Numbered from the stretch's first letter, positions 36,325-45,672 are shown. The stretch is DNA of 64,000 nucleotides from AP-15 sp963700185 (GCA_963700185.1 CAVOWP010000001.1:106658-170657); one strand, 5' to 3'. Translations and numbers: made by a program. Notes: a model not told the origin generated them from the sequence alone.

Positions 36325-37220
36325 GGAGGGAACAGCGAAAGCCGGAAGGCACCGGTATCGAGAAGAGCGCGGATCTGTGGGGCCCTGAGCGCAGTGATCC
36401 AGTCGAGCCCGGCCGGCTTCAGCTCGTCGCGAATGCGGGCGCTGGTGATCATGCCGCGGTCGCCGACCAGCACAACGCGCGACAAGCCGAAGCGCTCTTT
36501 GAGCTTGTCGATTTGCGTCGACAGCGTCATCGGGTCGGCGGTGTTGCCTTCGAACACTTCGACCGCCACTGGACAGCCATCGGCCGCACACAACAGGCCG
36601 TAGACGATCTGCAATTTGCCCTTCTTGCCGTCCCGCGAATAGCCAAAGCGCGCCAGCTCGCAGCACCGGCCTTCGAGCCAGGACGAGGAGACGTCATAGA
36701 GCACCAGCGCCCCGTCCTTGAGGTGGCGGCGGGCGAGCGCGGTCTCGATTGCGGCCTGGCGCGCACCGAGCCAGTCGAGCGCGCGATAGAGCTCGCTCTC
36801 CTGGACGGCGCCGAGCTCGAGCAGCCGGCCCAGGCTCGAACCGGCGGTATCGGCGGCAAGATCGCGCGCGGTGGCGAGTTTGGAGGCGGGCGAGATCAGA
36901 CGGCTGGCAATCAACGCGATCGCCAGCGGCACGAGGCGCTTGTCAATCGGCTTGCCGAGCAGCCGGTCGAGGCCAATCGCCCGGATCGTGCCCAGCACCG
37001 CGGCGGCGTGGCCGTGCGGCAGCGCGCGGCGGATGCGGATCCCCTCCGCGGCGACGGCGACACCGCCCTTCAGCAGCGTGCGAAAGCCCTCCACCAGCGG
37101 GGTGGGCCAATCCGATAGATTGGCCAAGGTGCGCTTCCTGACCCGGCCGTTGTCGCGAAAGCTCTCGCGCAGCAGGATGGCGGGGGGCGAGCCGCGATTG
37201 GGCACCGCTTCGATATACAT
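36325..37220 (-). pseudogene. IS1634-family transposase, truncated by IS3
   Basis: MYIEAVPNRGSPPAILLRES and RKRTLANLSDWPTPLVEGFR open the family, followed by HLKDGALVLYDVSSSWLEGR (Asp of the DDE triad) and ELARFGYSRDGKKGKLQIVY, LVGDRGMITSARIRDELKPA (second Asp). The frame ends soon after ALLDTGAFRLSLF where the IS3 terminus (GTGAGACATC, about 36304-36325) begins. Full members are about 550 residues, so the last 40 percent with the final Glu is missing. Confidence 0.88.
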
Positions 37221-37558
37221 GGTGCCAAGATTAGCAGTTTATGGCCTAAATGCAAGATAAATCTATCAAATTACATGGCTACAACGAGATCGAAAGAGGG
37301 GCGCAGATGCCGCAGAAAACTCTGGCTTCTATGCCCTCAGAAGCAAAAACTTCGGTCTAGTGTCAGTCGACGCGTGTTGGACCCGTAGAACCAATCGAAA
37401 TCAAGAGTGCCAACCAGTCGCAGGTGAAAGGAGCTTCGCAAACGGCGCTGCCCGAGGACAGCATTCGGTTTTTTCCTAAGTGTGAGCCACCTCACACTTA
37501 GGGCGCGTTTCGTCGATCAATCGTTAACGGCGGACGGATGGATCGGGAGGAACGCGCT
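37221..37558. other. Gene-free stretch with a perfect hairpin
   Basis: It holds the end of the IS1634 remnant and the hairpin at 37475-37502. No gene is seen. Confidence 0.5.
37475..37502. repeat. Perfect inverted repeat, possible regulatory hairpin
   Basis: CCTAAGTGTGA-GCCACC-TCACACTTAGG has 11-bp perfect arms. It lies 57 bp before the next start codon, so it could be an operator or an attenuator. A T run (TTTTTT) just before it would make a terminator on the minus strand. Confidence 0.6.
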
Positions 37559-37855
37559 ATGCCACTTACAGTTTTATCCCGCTGGGCTTGCGATATTGAG
37601 CATGTCGAGCGAATCGTTAAAAGTGTACGGCCAATTCTCAAAAATCATGGAGCTGACCTGCGCGTCGGCAGAATCTTCTCCGGGGAACACACCGGGCAAT
37701 TCCTGGCTGCGATTAGGTACCCGGACTGGGAGAGATTGGGCAGAACCATGCAAGCAATGCTTACGGAAGTCGAATATCAGAAAGCGCGGGTAGAAGCGGA
37801 TCGCGTCTGTGAATTGCGTAGCCGCAGCATCGTGGTCGATCTCGATCTAGGATAG
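37559..37855 (+). CDS. Hypothetical small protein, possibly dimeric alpha/beta barrel
   Basis: GGGAGG lies nine bases before the ATG at 37559 and fixes the start. The sequence MPLTVLSRWACDIEHVERIV, then HTGQFLAAIRYPDWERLGRT, has the strand-helix-strand-strand-helix rhythm of EthD/ABM-like dimeric barrels. That assignment is by pattern only. It is 98 residues and intact. No partner gene is adjacent. Confidence 0.6.
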   Translation: MPLTVLSRWACDIEHVERIVKSVRPILKNHGADLRVGRIFSGEHTGQFLAAIRYPDWERLGRTMQAMLTEVEYQKARVEADRVCELRSRSIVVDLDLG

Positions 37856-38309
37856 TCCACAAATGTGCGAAGGGTTGCGGGGGCGGTCACGGCCGGCATG
37901 CCCTTAAAGAGGACCTGCAGTCTAGGCGACTATAGGTCCTACCGGCGCCACCCCAAAGCAATTAAGTTTTTTAGGTTTGGGCAGGGATTATCTGTAGTAG
38001 AGAAAAAACCGTCGCGAGCACCGCGCACGTACTCACATTTGAGGAAATATTCTCTGCCTTCGACGAAATACGAGCAATCGTCATCGCTCACTGCCAAATG
38101 AGCGGTACCGAAAAGGTGCAAAACGTTGTCATGCGCGGAAAGTGCACATCGCGTACACCTGATTGCAGGCATTTCCCCATCCTATCCCCATCCTCACCGT
38201 TCCCTTTAAACAATGCGTTTAAGGAAGGTTGCATTTCAGAGGGAGTCATAATTGCGACAAACTAAGGTTAAATTCAAATGGTCGCATCCGCGAGGAACAA
38301 AAAGGTGCG
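37856..38309. other. Mostly empty; one uncertain minus-strand ORF
   Basis: A 77-codon minus-strand frame (38172-37939, MPAIRCTRCALSAHDNVLHL) begins with a Cys-x-x-Cys pair and may encode a small metal-binding protein, but I cannot confirm it. Nothing else is recognised. Confidence 0.3.
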
Positions 38310-38549
38310 AGGCTCGAAGAATTGGCGAACCGCGCCGGCATCTTCGACACCGCGCGGCGGATCGAGGGCGCCCAGCGGCTGCAGACGATCTCTTGGGACG
38401 AGGCGCGGCGCGGCCGGGCCATCGTCGGCACGCCGGAAATGGTCGCCGATAATCTCGCGGGTCTGAAGGGGCGTCTCGGACTTGCCGGCATCCTTGCCGA
38501 GCTCAACACCGGGGGCCTGATCCTGCACCAGAAGGTGATGCGGTCGTGA
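38310..38549 (+). pseudogene. Luciferase-like monooxygenase, C-terminal fragment
   Basis: RGRAIVGTPEMVADNLAGLK, GRLGLAGILAELNTGGLILH and QKVMRS are the end of an LLM-class flavin oxidoreductase (the G-T-P-E-x-V-A-D block and the C-terminal helix). The barrel that should precede it is absent. It is a different family member from the intact gene at 39465. Confidence 0.78.
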
Positions 38550-38569
38550 TGCCTCCGGGCGCGGCAATC

Positions 38570-39190
38570 TAACCTGCGAGCTGCTCGAAGCCATCGGACA
38601 GCCGATGCCCGAAGAAACCGTTATCGGCGTCGATATCGGCTATGCCACGGCAGTTTTCGCGATCCCGGACGACGCCCCATCCGATTGGAAAGCGCTTCCC
38701 AACATCCGGGAGAGCAGCCGTGGCGGATTGATGTGCCGCTGGAGGGCGGCAGATGGATGGTGACCCTCGGCGGCCGACGCGGTGAGAAGCCGCCTGGGGG
38801 TGCCGAAGAGTTTCTGACTTTTGCTCAGCAGCTGCGGACGCCGACGCTGTATAACGCGATCGGGCACGCCAAACGGCTCGGTGACGTCGTTCGCTTTGGC
38901 TTTTCGGGAAGCCTTTGGCGGCACTTCGAGCGGTTCGAAACGTTCCCGAACGGGCTGCTTCCCTTCGGCGACGCCATCTGCCGCTTCAACCCGGTGTACG
39001 GCCAAGGCATGAGCGTGGCCGCCCAGCAGGCGGTACTGCTCCGCCGGCTGCTCGAGAGCAGGAAGGGCGATCCGCTCGCTGGGCTCGCGCCCGCCTTCTT
39101 CGGCGAGGCGTGCGGGCTTATCGAGACGCCACGGGCGTCGGCGGCAGTCCCAGATTTTGCTTTTCCTGAGACCGAAGGGCAATGCCCACC
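38570..39190 (+). pseudogene. FAD-dependent monooxygenase, internal/C-terminal fragment
   Basis: TVIGVDIGYATAVFAIPDDA, then (after a frameshift near 38730) PLEGGRWMVTLGGRRGEKPP, and LLPFGDAICRFNPVYGQGMS are recognisable. The last is the G-D-A-x-x-x-x-P-x-x-G-Q-G-M motif that closes the FAD site in aromatic-hydroxylase-like flavoproteins. The N-terminal Rossmann motif is missing and homology ends near PDFAFPETEGQ at about 39185. Confidence 0.8.
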
Positions 39191-39464
39191 GGAGGGACCT
39201 GCTCAAGTCGTTTGGCTGGGGCATCGGGGCACTCCATCGGTTCACGCAGCGACGATGGTGCCATCTCCTCGCCGCCTGCCCCATAGCATCTCTTGGTCCC
39301 CGGAAAGCACCGAAGCTCACCGGCTCTTCCGCGACGTCCCATTTTGTCTGCCAAGGGGGTCGGCTGCGATCGAATTTCGTTGCGTCGGCCCGTCAATGAG
39401 GCGGAAACTCGTGCCAACACCCCGGGAATCCAGGGAATCTCGGATAAAGAGAAAGGGGGAGGGC

Positions 39465-40499
39465 ATGCGCTTCGGGTTCTTCGACCAGCTGCCCTGCGCC
39501 GACGGATTTTCCGAACATCAGCGCTACAAGGATATCCTGGCGCAAATAGACCTCGGCGACGCGCTCGGCTTTGATACGGTCTGGCTCGGCGAGATTCACT
39601 TCATCCGACCCTTCTCGATACTGGCCGACCCGCTGATGGCGCTGGCCGCGGCGGCGCAGCGCACGAAGCGGATCCGTCTCGGCACGGCGGTGACGTTGCT
39701 GCCGCTGCACAATCCGGTCAAGATCGCCGAGGAAGCTGCGATCGCCGACATCCTCAGCGATGGTCGTCTCGAATTCGGCGTCGGACGCGGCATCTCGCGG
39801 CACTACGCGCATTACGGCATTCCGCCGGAGGAGAGCCGCGAGCGGTTCGACGAGGCGCTCGATTTCATCCTCGCGGCGTGGACCAGGGAATCCTTTTCGT
39901 TCGACGGCAAATATTTTCACGCCCGCGACCTGACCCTGGTGCCGCGACCGCTGCAAAAGCCGCATCCGCCGGTGCGCATCGCCGCCAACAGCCCCGATAC
40001 TTTCCCGTTCGCCGCCGGCCGGCGCCTGCCGATCTTCGCCTCGCCGCTGATTAACCCGCCGGACAAGCTCAAGGCAGGCCTGTCCGTCTACCGCCAGGGC
40101 TTGCCCGCCGATCATCCGCGCGACACCGCGCTGGCGTTCCCGGTGCATGTCGCGGCGAGCCGGGAGGCGGCGCGGGCGCAGTGTGAGCCGGGTCTGATGC
40201 GATTCCTGCGCGTCGCCACGGAGGCGGCTCTGCCGGCAACCCAGCTCGACGACAAGAGCTTCGAGGCGTTTCGCCAGGTGCGCGCCCGCATGGCGAGCGT
40301 GACCTACACCGATATGGATCGCGACATGGGGGTGTTTGGCGACCCGGACTACTGCGTTGCCCGGATAAAGGAATTGCGGGCGGAGTATGGCTTCGACGAG
40401 TTCATCTGCTACTTCAACCAGGGCGGCTTGATGGACCATATGCTGGTCAAACAGTCGATGACCCTGTTCGCCGAGAAGGTCATGCCGCCTTTCCGTTAG
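39465..40499 (+). CDS. Luciferase-like (LLM class) flavin-dependent monooxygenase
   Basis: GGGGGAGGGC directly precedes the ATG at 39465, which sets the start inside a longer open frame. The 344-residue protein is a full TIM barrel: MRFGFFDQLPCADGFSEHQR, LGDALGFDTVWLGEIHF, RIRLGTAVTLLPLHNPVKIA and EAAIADILSDGRLEFGVGRG are all family landmarks. It needs reduced flavin from a partner reductase. With the upstream fragments of a second LLM enzyme and an FAD hydroxylase it suggests a lost aromatic or alkane oxidation cluster. The substrate is unknown. Confidence 0.9.
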   Translation: MRFGFFDQLPCADGFSEHQRYKDILAQIDLGDALGFDTVWLGEIHFIRPFSILADPLMALAAAAQRTKRIRLGTAVTLLPLHNPVKIAEEAAIADILSDGRLEFGVGRGISRHYAHYGIPPEESRERFDEALDFILAAWTRESFSFDGKYFHARDLTLVPRPLQKPHPPVRIAANSPDTFPFAAGRRLPIFASPLINPPDKLKAGLSVYRQGLPADHPRDTALAFPVHVAASREAARAQCEPGLMRFLRVATEAALPATQLDDKSFEAFRQVRARMASVTYTDMDRDMGVFGDPDYCVARIKELRAEYGFDEFICYFNQGGLMDHMLVKQSMTLFAEKVMPPFR

Positions 40500-40847
40500 A
40501 CCGACGAGAGCAAGAACGGCTCGTCCTCAAGGGTTAACCGTCGCCCGTCATCTGCAGGCTGGTCGCGATCAGCGGGCGGCCAAAGTCATCGCCAGTGCCC
40601 GGCACCCAACCAATAGAACCCGCCCGACGACGGGAAGTCGCTGGCTCACCTTCGCCTGCCGCGCCTACTCCAGTGGTTCTAAGTGTCTGACCGGAAATGA
40701 GCCCGAGATCAGCAACCACTTGTCGTCACCCCCGCGAAAAGCGGGGGTCCAGGGCTGGCGCTCGGGTCTCGGCCCCCTGGATTCCCGTTTTCGCGGGAAT
40801 GACGGGTTGTGAGTTGGCGCCGCCCATGGGAATTTTCGGTCAGGCTG
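40500..40847. other. Intergenic region with a REP-type palindrome
   Basis: Only the repeat at 40724-40806 is recognised. Confidence 0.5.
40724..40806. repeat. REP-like palindromic repeat
   Basis: CGTCACCCCCGCGAAAAGCG then GGGGTCCAGGG on the left mirrors CCCTGGATTCCCGTTTTCG then CGGGAATGACG on the right. This is the common proteobacterial repeat built from two inverted GTCATCCCCGCGAAAGCGGG-like units. It lies between the convergent LLM and haloperoxidase genes and could end transcription in both directions. Confidence 0.8.
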
Positions 40848-42086
40848 TCAGCGCGCCATGGCCGCCTGCACCGGCTGCATCACAGATTTGACGACCCAGT
40901 CACCGATCTTCTGCCCCATCTCCTGACCGACGATGGTCGAGTTCCGGTAGTGGAAGCCGGCATAGATGCGAGCGTTGGCGACCTCCTCGAGATAAGCCCG
41001 AAGATTGGTGAACCGATGCGTGACGCCGGGGGCGAATGGGCTCGTCAATGCGACTTCGGGGATCTCGTCGGTGCCGAGCAGCCCTTCAATTACTGCTGCT
41101 ATGGCGAAACTGGTGATGCAGTGCGCGCAAGGGTACTCAGGATGCATCGGGGTCGCATCGATCGGCTGCCAAGTCGCGACGCGCTCGGTGGCCGGGTTCC
41201 CGTCGATGTCGCCATTGCGTATCGCGGTGATCGGACGCCAGAACTCGTATTTGTACTTGGCGTCGAAGACGGCGATCATTGCGTCCATAGTGGCTGCCGA
41301 GACGAGCGCCATGAAGCGCGCGCTGTCGAGCACGCTCATATTCCTTGCGATGGCGACCTGGCGAGGCAGCGGGTGCGTCGACCGAGGACCGACGAGCAGC
41401 CAAAAGCGAGCGTCTTCGGTTTGTCGAGCCCTGCGTGTGGTGCTGTTCTTTTCACCGAGATCCTTGATCTCGTTATAGTCGCGGGCCCATTGCTCGCTCT
41501 TGAGCGACGGCGGTGGCTTCGGTCGAAATTGCGACGGGCTGGTCAGGGCGAAGGGTGTAACGTTCGGGAATTGTGAGCCGACAGTGATCGGGGTCGGGAT
41601 ATAGACGCCCGGCTTGGTCTTGGGACGGTAGGCGTCGGGGGCCGACGCGCCATCATTGGCCCGCGCCTCGAGGATCCGCGCCGCAACCTCTTGGCCGAGC
41701 TCGATGCCTTTGGACCTCCCTTCGCTTTCGGGCAAAGTCGCAAGATAGCCGCTCAAAGCCGACTGAATATCCGAGGCGGCATCCGGAACTAATTTGATCA
41801 GCACCGTTGCGGCTGCAGCCGCAGCCGCCGCCTCCTTCGACGTATCGGGTGGGGCTGGAAGCTGGACTTTGTACGGCTTGTAATGCTGCTCGATCGAATT
41901 CACCGCATCGAACATCGCGACATGAAGAATTGCTATCGTGCGAAACGCCGTAGGCGGCGGAAACGCGGTTCCCGGCTGCACGATGCCCACCGCCTTCTCA
42001 TCCCAATCGGTGATGACGTTGGCCAGCGCGGGCACGGGCGCGATGAGCAGCAGCGCCGGCACAATCCATCCTCGTCTTCCCAACAT
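40848..42086 (-). CDS. Vanadium-dependent haloperoxidase/PAP2-like phosphatase, exported
   Basis: The ATG at 42086 with GGGAGG upstream opens a signal peptide (MLGRRGWIVPALLLIAPVPA, cut after ALA). The body is helical with the acid-phosphatase core: KYEFWRPITAIRNGD (K-x-x-x-x-x-x-R-P), HPEYPCAHC (normally H-P-E-Y-P-S-A-H, here Ser to Cys) and ARIYAGFHYRNSTIVGQEMG (final Arg and His region). Such enzymes oxidise halides with peroxide in the periplasm or act as phosphatases. The Cys substitution in the second block is noted because that Ser contacts the oxyanion. Confidence 0.88.
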   Translation of the reverse strand: MLGRRGWIVPALLLIAPVPALANVITDWDEKAVGIVQPGTAFPPPTAFRTIAILHVAMFDAVNSIEQHYKPYKVQLPAPPDTSKEAAAAAAAATVLIKLVPDAASDIQSALSGYLATLPESEGRSKGIELGQEVAARILEARANDGASAPDAYRPKTKPGVYIPTPITVGSQFPNVTPFALTSPSQFRPKPPPSLKSEQWARDYNEIKDLGEKNSTTRRARQTEDARFWLLVGPRSTHPLPRQVAIARNMSVLDSARFMALVSAATMDAMIAVFDAKYKYEFWRPITAIRNGDIDGNPATERVATWQPIDATPMHPEYPCAHCITSFAIAAVIEGLLGTDEIPEVALTSPFAPGVTHRFTNLRAYLEEVANARIYAGFHYRNSTIVGQEMGQKIGDWVVKSVMQPVQAAMAR

Positions 42087-42486
42087 GGCTATCCTCCCGA
42101 TGCGGCGCGGCGCCGGTGCGATCGTAAGTCTACCATGGTGGCGCCCATGCCCCACAGCGCGGTCCGGCAACGCTTAGCACCTCAAGCGCCGATTTGGACG
42201 GCCAAGCCGCCTGCTCGCGGCAGAATCGTTTGCTGATCGACCGAGGAGTGTGAACTAGTTCACACTTGGCCAAAAAATTTCGCCTACCGAACCTCCCACG
42301 CCACCTTGAAACATTCATGGGCGCCGTTTGACTCCCAGCCATGCTACCTCGGCAGGTCGTCGAGCCTCTTTGAGATTGCCGCCGTGGCGATTGGGTAGCG
42401 TTCGTTTAGACCGGTTTGAATCCGGCTCAACCTGGTCGCTACCGGACAGCCGAATGGCAGCGTGCCGCATGCGAGTTTTCACACGG
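42087..42486. other. Upstream region of the haloperoxidase
   Basis: A perfect 20-bp palindrome, AGTGTGAACTAGTTCACACT, lies at 42247-42266, about 160 bp before the start codon. Degenerate pieces near 42410 and 42490 resemble the T-arm of the repeat family but are too weak to count. Confidence 0.5.
42247..42266. promoter_or_regulatory. Perfect 20-bp palindrome, possible operator
   Basis: AGTGTGAACTAGTTCACACT is fully self-complementary and sits upstream of the haloperoxidase gene. GTGTGAACTAGTTCACAC resembles half-sites of TetR- or MarR-type regulators, but none is encoded next to it. Confidence 0.6.
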
Positions 42487-42712
42487 TCTGGGTCGAATCC
42501 GGTCCTTCGCGGCTAGGCGGGCTAAAGGCGAGGTAGCGCCGTAAGCTTGCGCCATCTTCAAAACCGTGACGCCGGCAATGATCGTCGGCACATGAAAAGC
42601 GCCTTTGGCGATGAACAGCTCGAGCGAGCGAGCGTCGAGGAAGCTCCCGTGCTCGATTGAGTTGACCCCCGCTTCGAGCGCCGCATTGATGCCGGCGGCC
42701 GCCTCACGGCAG
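42487..42712 (-). pseudogene. Amidohydrolase fragment
   Basis: On the minus strand GINAALEAGVNSIEHGSFLD and LELFIAKGAFHVPTIIAGVT are the metal-ligand region of Xaa-Pro dipeptidase-like or imidazolonepropionase-like amidohydrolases (S-I-E-H-G). The HxH N-terminal site and the C-terminal Asp are missing. The remnant lies downstream of NDH-2 in the same orientation. Confidence 0.7.
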
Positions 42713-42752
42713 CGCGGCGGAGCGCGTGTAGCGGCTCATCTGGAACGAGGAA

Positions 42753-44144
42753 CTAATCTCTGGAAAATCCCCTCTCAGCCCGACGAGCGGCCGGTACGGC
42801 TTCGCTCCCGGTTGCTTCGGGGACCGTCCGGTCGTCCGGGTTTGTGGTCAAAGCGAGCGGGGTTGTGTCGCCAGTGATCAGCCGGGCGCCGCGGGCGTAG
42901 GTGAGCCAGGCCCAAATCCAGTTGAGGAAGACGGCTATTCGGTTGCGAAAGCCAATCAAGAAGAAGATGTGGACGATGCCCCACAGCACCCACGCCACCC
43001 AGCCGGTAAAGCTGATTCGCCCGAAATCGGCGATCGCCGAATGGCGGCCGATCGTCGCGAGCATGCCTTTGTCGCGATAGCGGAATGGCGGCGGCGCCGG
43101 TTCTCCGCGCACCTGCCGGGAGATCACCTCTGCGACATAGTCGCCCTCTTGCTCAGCGACGGGCGCTACACCCGGCAGCGGGTCGCCGCCGGGGCCCGTG
43201 ACGAAGGCGGCGTCACCAATCACAAAGATCTCGGGGTGTCCGGCGATCGACAGGTCGGCGGCGACCTCGACCCGCCCGCCTTTGGCTCGCGGCAGGCCGA
43301 GCCAGCGCGCGACCGGGGAGGCTTCGACCCCGGCGCACCAGATGACGTTCGCCGCCTCGATCCGCTTGCCGCCGGCGAGGACGCCCGCCCGGTCGATGGC
43401 CTCGATTGGCGTATTGAGAAAGACTTCCACGCCCATCCGCTCGAGTGAGCGGCGCGCGAACGCGGCGAGCTTTTCCGGGAAGCCCGCGAGCACGCGCGGT
43501 CCGGCCTCGACCAACAGAATCCGCGCGGTATGCGGGTTGATCCAGCGGAAGTCGCGCGACAAAGTCGCGTGCGCGAGCTCGGCGAGCGCACCGGCCATCT
43601 CGACGCCGGTCGGTCCGGCGCCGACCAGGACAAAGGTCAACAGGCGCTGGCGGATCGCCGCATCCGTCACGCTCTCGGCCTCTTCGAAGGCAAGCAGCAC
43701 GCGGCGGCGGATCAAGGTGGCGTCGTCGATCGATTTGAGGCCTGGCGCCAGTTTCGGCCAGTCACCGTGACCGAAATAAGCGTATTGCGACCCGGTAGCG
43801 AGGACCAGAAAATCGTACTTCCGGCTTGCGCCAAAGCGGGTTTCGATCCGGCGCGCTGCCGTATCGATGCCAGTCACCTCGTCGAGCAACACGGCGGCGT
43901 TCCGCTGGCGGCGCAACACGGCGCGGATCGGCTGGGCAATGTCGGCCGGCGACAATGCGGCGGTCGCCACCTGATAGAGCAGCGGTTGAAAGAGGTGGTA
44001 ATTGTGCCGGTCAATGACCGTGACCTCGACCGGCGCCCGCGCCAGCTCGCGTGCGGCTTTGAGCCCGCCAAACCCGGCGCCGACTACCACGGCGCGCGCG
44101 CGATCGCGCCGAGCAGCCGGGACGCACGCAGAGCCATCCGTCAT
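42753..44144 (-). CDS. ndh: Type II NADH dehydrogenase (NDH-2)
   Basis: The 463-residue flavoprotein has the FAD motif ARAVVVGAGFGGLKAARELA (G-x-G-x-x-G), the quinone-site helix YHLFQPLLYQVATAALSPAD, the NAD motif LTFVLVGAGPTGVEMAGALA, and the end of the FAD site, IFVIGDAAFVT. The C-terminal membrane-anchor region (ISFTGWVAWVLWGIVHIFFL) is typical of NDH-2. It passes electrons from NADH to quinone without pumping protons, at the inner face of the cytoplasmic membrane. The gene is intact. Confidence 0.9.
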   Translation of the reverse strand: MTDGSACVPAARRDRARAVVVGAGFGGLKAARELARAPVEVTVIDRHNYHLFQPLLYQVATAALSPADIAQPIRAVLRRQRNAAVLLDEVTGIDTAARRIETRFGASRKYDFLVLATGSQYAYFGHGDWPKLAPGLKSIDDATLIRRRVLLAFEEAESVTDAAIRQRLLTFVLVGAGPTGVEMAGALAELAHATLSRDFRWINPHTARILLVEAGPRVLAGFPEKLAAFARRSLERMGVEVFLNTPIEAIDRAGVLAGGKRIEAANVIWCAGVEASPVARWLGLPRAKGGRVEVAADLSIAGHPEIFVIGDAAFVTGPGGDPLPGVAPVAEQEGDYVAEVISRQVRGEPAPPPFRYRDKGMLATIGRHSAIADFGRISFTGWVAWVLWGIVHIFFLIGFRNRIAVFLNWIWAWLTYARGARLITGDTTPLALTTNPDDRTVPEATGSEAVPAARRAERGFSRD

Positions 44145-44711
44145 GGTTGTCCTTAAGCTGAGGCGAAGATTTTACAGCCTAACAAATGTCGACCGCGAAT
44201 GTTGAGCCTGTCGCTGTCCGAAACATAGACGTCCCTTCTCACGTTCCCAGCCACACGCAGACCGCCGCCAAAGTGCGCGGATTTTCGCTTCCGGGTTTTC
44301 ACCGCTGAGACAGACTGGCTGTGCTCGGCGCTGTCGCCCCGCACACCCAGCTGGTCACCGACGAGTGGCCCTCCTACCGCGACCTTCCCGGTGTCCGGCA
44401 CAACCCGATCACCCTCGGCCCGATGGCGGCGCACGTCGCGTTGGCTTGCGCAGGTGGCGAACACCAGATGTCGACGGCCATCTCCGTAGATGCCGGCCAG
44501 TGATTTTCTCGGGCGCAAGCGCAAGGGGGGGAGCACCGAGGTGCCCGACCTTATCCTTATGCTGAGGCTCATCCCGTTGTCCCAGGTTGGTCAATATGTA
44601 GTATAAGGGTGCCGTGCGCTGGCGAAATCTTGGCGCCGGTGTCTTTCAGCCGCACTTCTTTTATAATGTAAAAGAATTCGCCGTAGGTCGCGGGACCGCG
44701 AGGCGAATAGC
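44145..44711. other. Upstream of ndh; transposase fragment and a short repeat
   Basis: The stretch contains the ISXO2-like fragment at 44321-44455 and a TTTTATAATGTAAAAG palindrome at about 44657. That palindrome recurs near 45957 with the same GAATTCG following. Confidence 0.45.
44321..44455 (+). pseudogene. ISXO2/IS1595-like transposase fragment
   Basis: APHTQLVTDEWPSYRDLPGV and RHNPITLGPMAAHVALA fit the second catalytic-Asp region of ISXO2-type transposases (V-x-T-D-x-W-x-x-Y). Everything before and after is missing. The assignment rests on about 40 residues. Confidence 0.5.
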
Positions 44712-45064
44712 GTCGATGTCGTCATTCTCGGCGGGGGCAACGCCGGGATGGCTGTCACCGTGCCGACGAGAGAGGCGGGCGTCAGGGTCGCAATGATCGA
44801 GCCGGATCTGCTTGGCGGCACTTGCCCCAACCGAGGTTGCATGCCGAAAAAGGTGCTCGTGGCGGCGGCGCATGCGCTCGACGAGATCGAGGCGCGCGAA
44901 AACGCATCAGATCACCGTCGGTAAGCCGAGCGTCGATTGGCCAGCGTTGATCGACCGCGAGAAGGCGATGATCCGCGGCATTCCGGGTTCGCTCGCGGAA
45001 GTGATGAACCGGCGCGGCGTCGAGGTCATACGTAGCCGCGGCATATTCGCCGGCCCGAACGCCA
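44712..45064 (+). pseudogene. Pyridine nucleotide-disulfide oxidoreductase, N-terminal fragment
   Basis: VDVVILGGGNAGMAVTVPTR is the FAD-binding G-x-G-x-x-G strand and GGTCPNRGCMPKKVLVAAAH is the redox-active C-x-x-x-x-C motif. A frameshift at about 44908 follows, and the next frame reads ITVGKPSVDWPALIDREKAM to FAGPNAI. At 45065 the sequence switches to a TauD-like fragment. Mercuric-reductase/lipoamide-dehydrogenase relatives are about 450 residues; only the first 115 remain. Confidence 0.8.
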
Positions 45065-45068
45065 TCCC

Positions 45069-45452
45069 GTGTGGGGGGTGCGCGACATCAAGTTCACCAG
45101 CCACTATTCGCGCACCTATATCGAAGCGGCACAGCGCCGGCCCGAAGGCGAGGTGCCGCGGGTCAGCGACAGCCAATGGCAAGCGCTCGACCTCCTCGCC
45201 AAACTTGCCGAGGAGTTGTGTTTCGAGATGAGCTTCGCGCCGGGAGACATCCAGTTCGTCAACAACCACGTGATATACCACGCCCGCTCCGCGTTCGAGG
45301 ACGACGACGAGGGCCACGACCGGTTGCTATTGCGGCTGTGGCTGTCGATGCCGAACAGCCGCACCCTCCCCACTGGCCACGAGGTGCTGTAGCGCGCCAT
45401 CGAGGCCGGCGCCCTGCGCGGCGGCATCGGCCAAAGCGGTGTCCCGGTGTAG
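45069..45452 (+). pseudogene. TauD/TfdA-family dioxygenase, C-terminal fragment
   Basis: VRDIKFTSHYSRTYIEAAQR, then FEMSFAPGDIQFVNNHVIYH with the distal iron His (NNHVIYHAR) and LLLRLWLSMPNSRTLPTGHE with the 2-oxoglutarate Arg are the end of an Fe(II)/2-oxoglutarate dioxygenase. A TAG at 45390-45392 stands where Trp is expected (GHEVLW), and the frame continues sensibly to 45452. The N-terminal HxD site is missing. Confidence 0.8.
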
Positions 45453-45454
45453 CA

Positions 45455-45672
45455 GCCACTCGCGTCCCGGCCAGCCCGATTTCAGTGCCTTAGGGTTCGC
45501 ACCCTCCTGTTCGAGTTCGTCCTGTTCGAGCCGCAGCATCTCGGCGTCCCACCCAGCATCTGTGGCTAGCTGATTGTCGGCTATAACGTAGGCTTGCCGC
45601 TGCGCTGGGGTGAGCCAGGAAAGATCGATGGTCGGCACTTCAGCAAGGCCGATCTTCTGTGCCGCCTGCACT
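45455..45672 (-). pseudogene. ParB-like domain fragment
   Basis: HARVQAAQKIGLAEVPTIDL, then LTPAQRQAYVIADNQLATDA and GWDAEMLRLEQDELEQEG match the end of the ParB-like N-terminal domain found in phage-type ParB/DNA-methylase proteins. It lies against the IS91-like remnant at 45680. A DNA-methylase fragment of the same kind of protein is at 48966-49370. Confidence 0.65.

Noticed and set aside
38685..39464. Fusion of FAD monooxygenase and luciferase-like enzyme as one 604-residue protein
   Set aside because: A strong ribosome site precedes the internal ATG at 39465, and the 90 residues between the two domains have no resemblance to a linker or family member.
42405..42515. Eleventh copy of the tRNA-like repeat
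   Set aside because: GGTTTGAATCCGG and GGTCGAATCCGG resemble the T-arm, but the acceptor-like strand and the AGCGGCGAG tail are absent.
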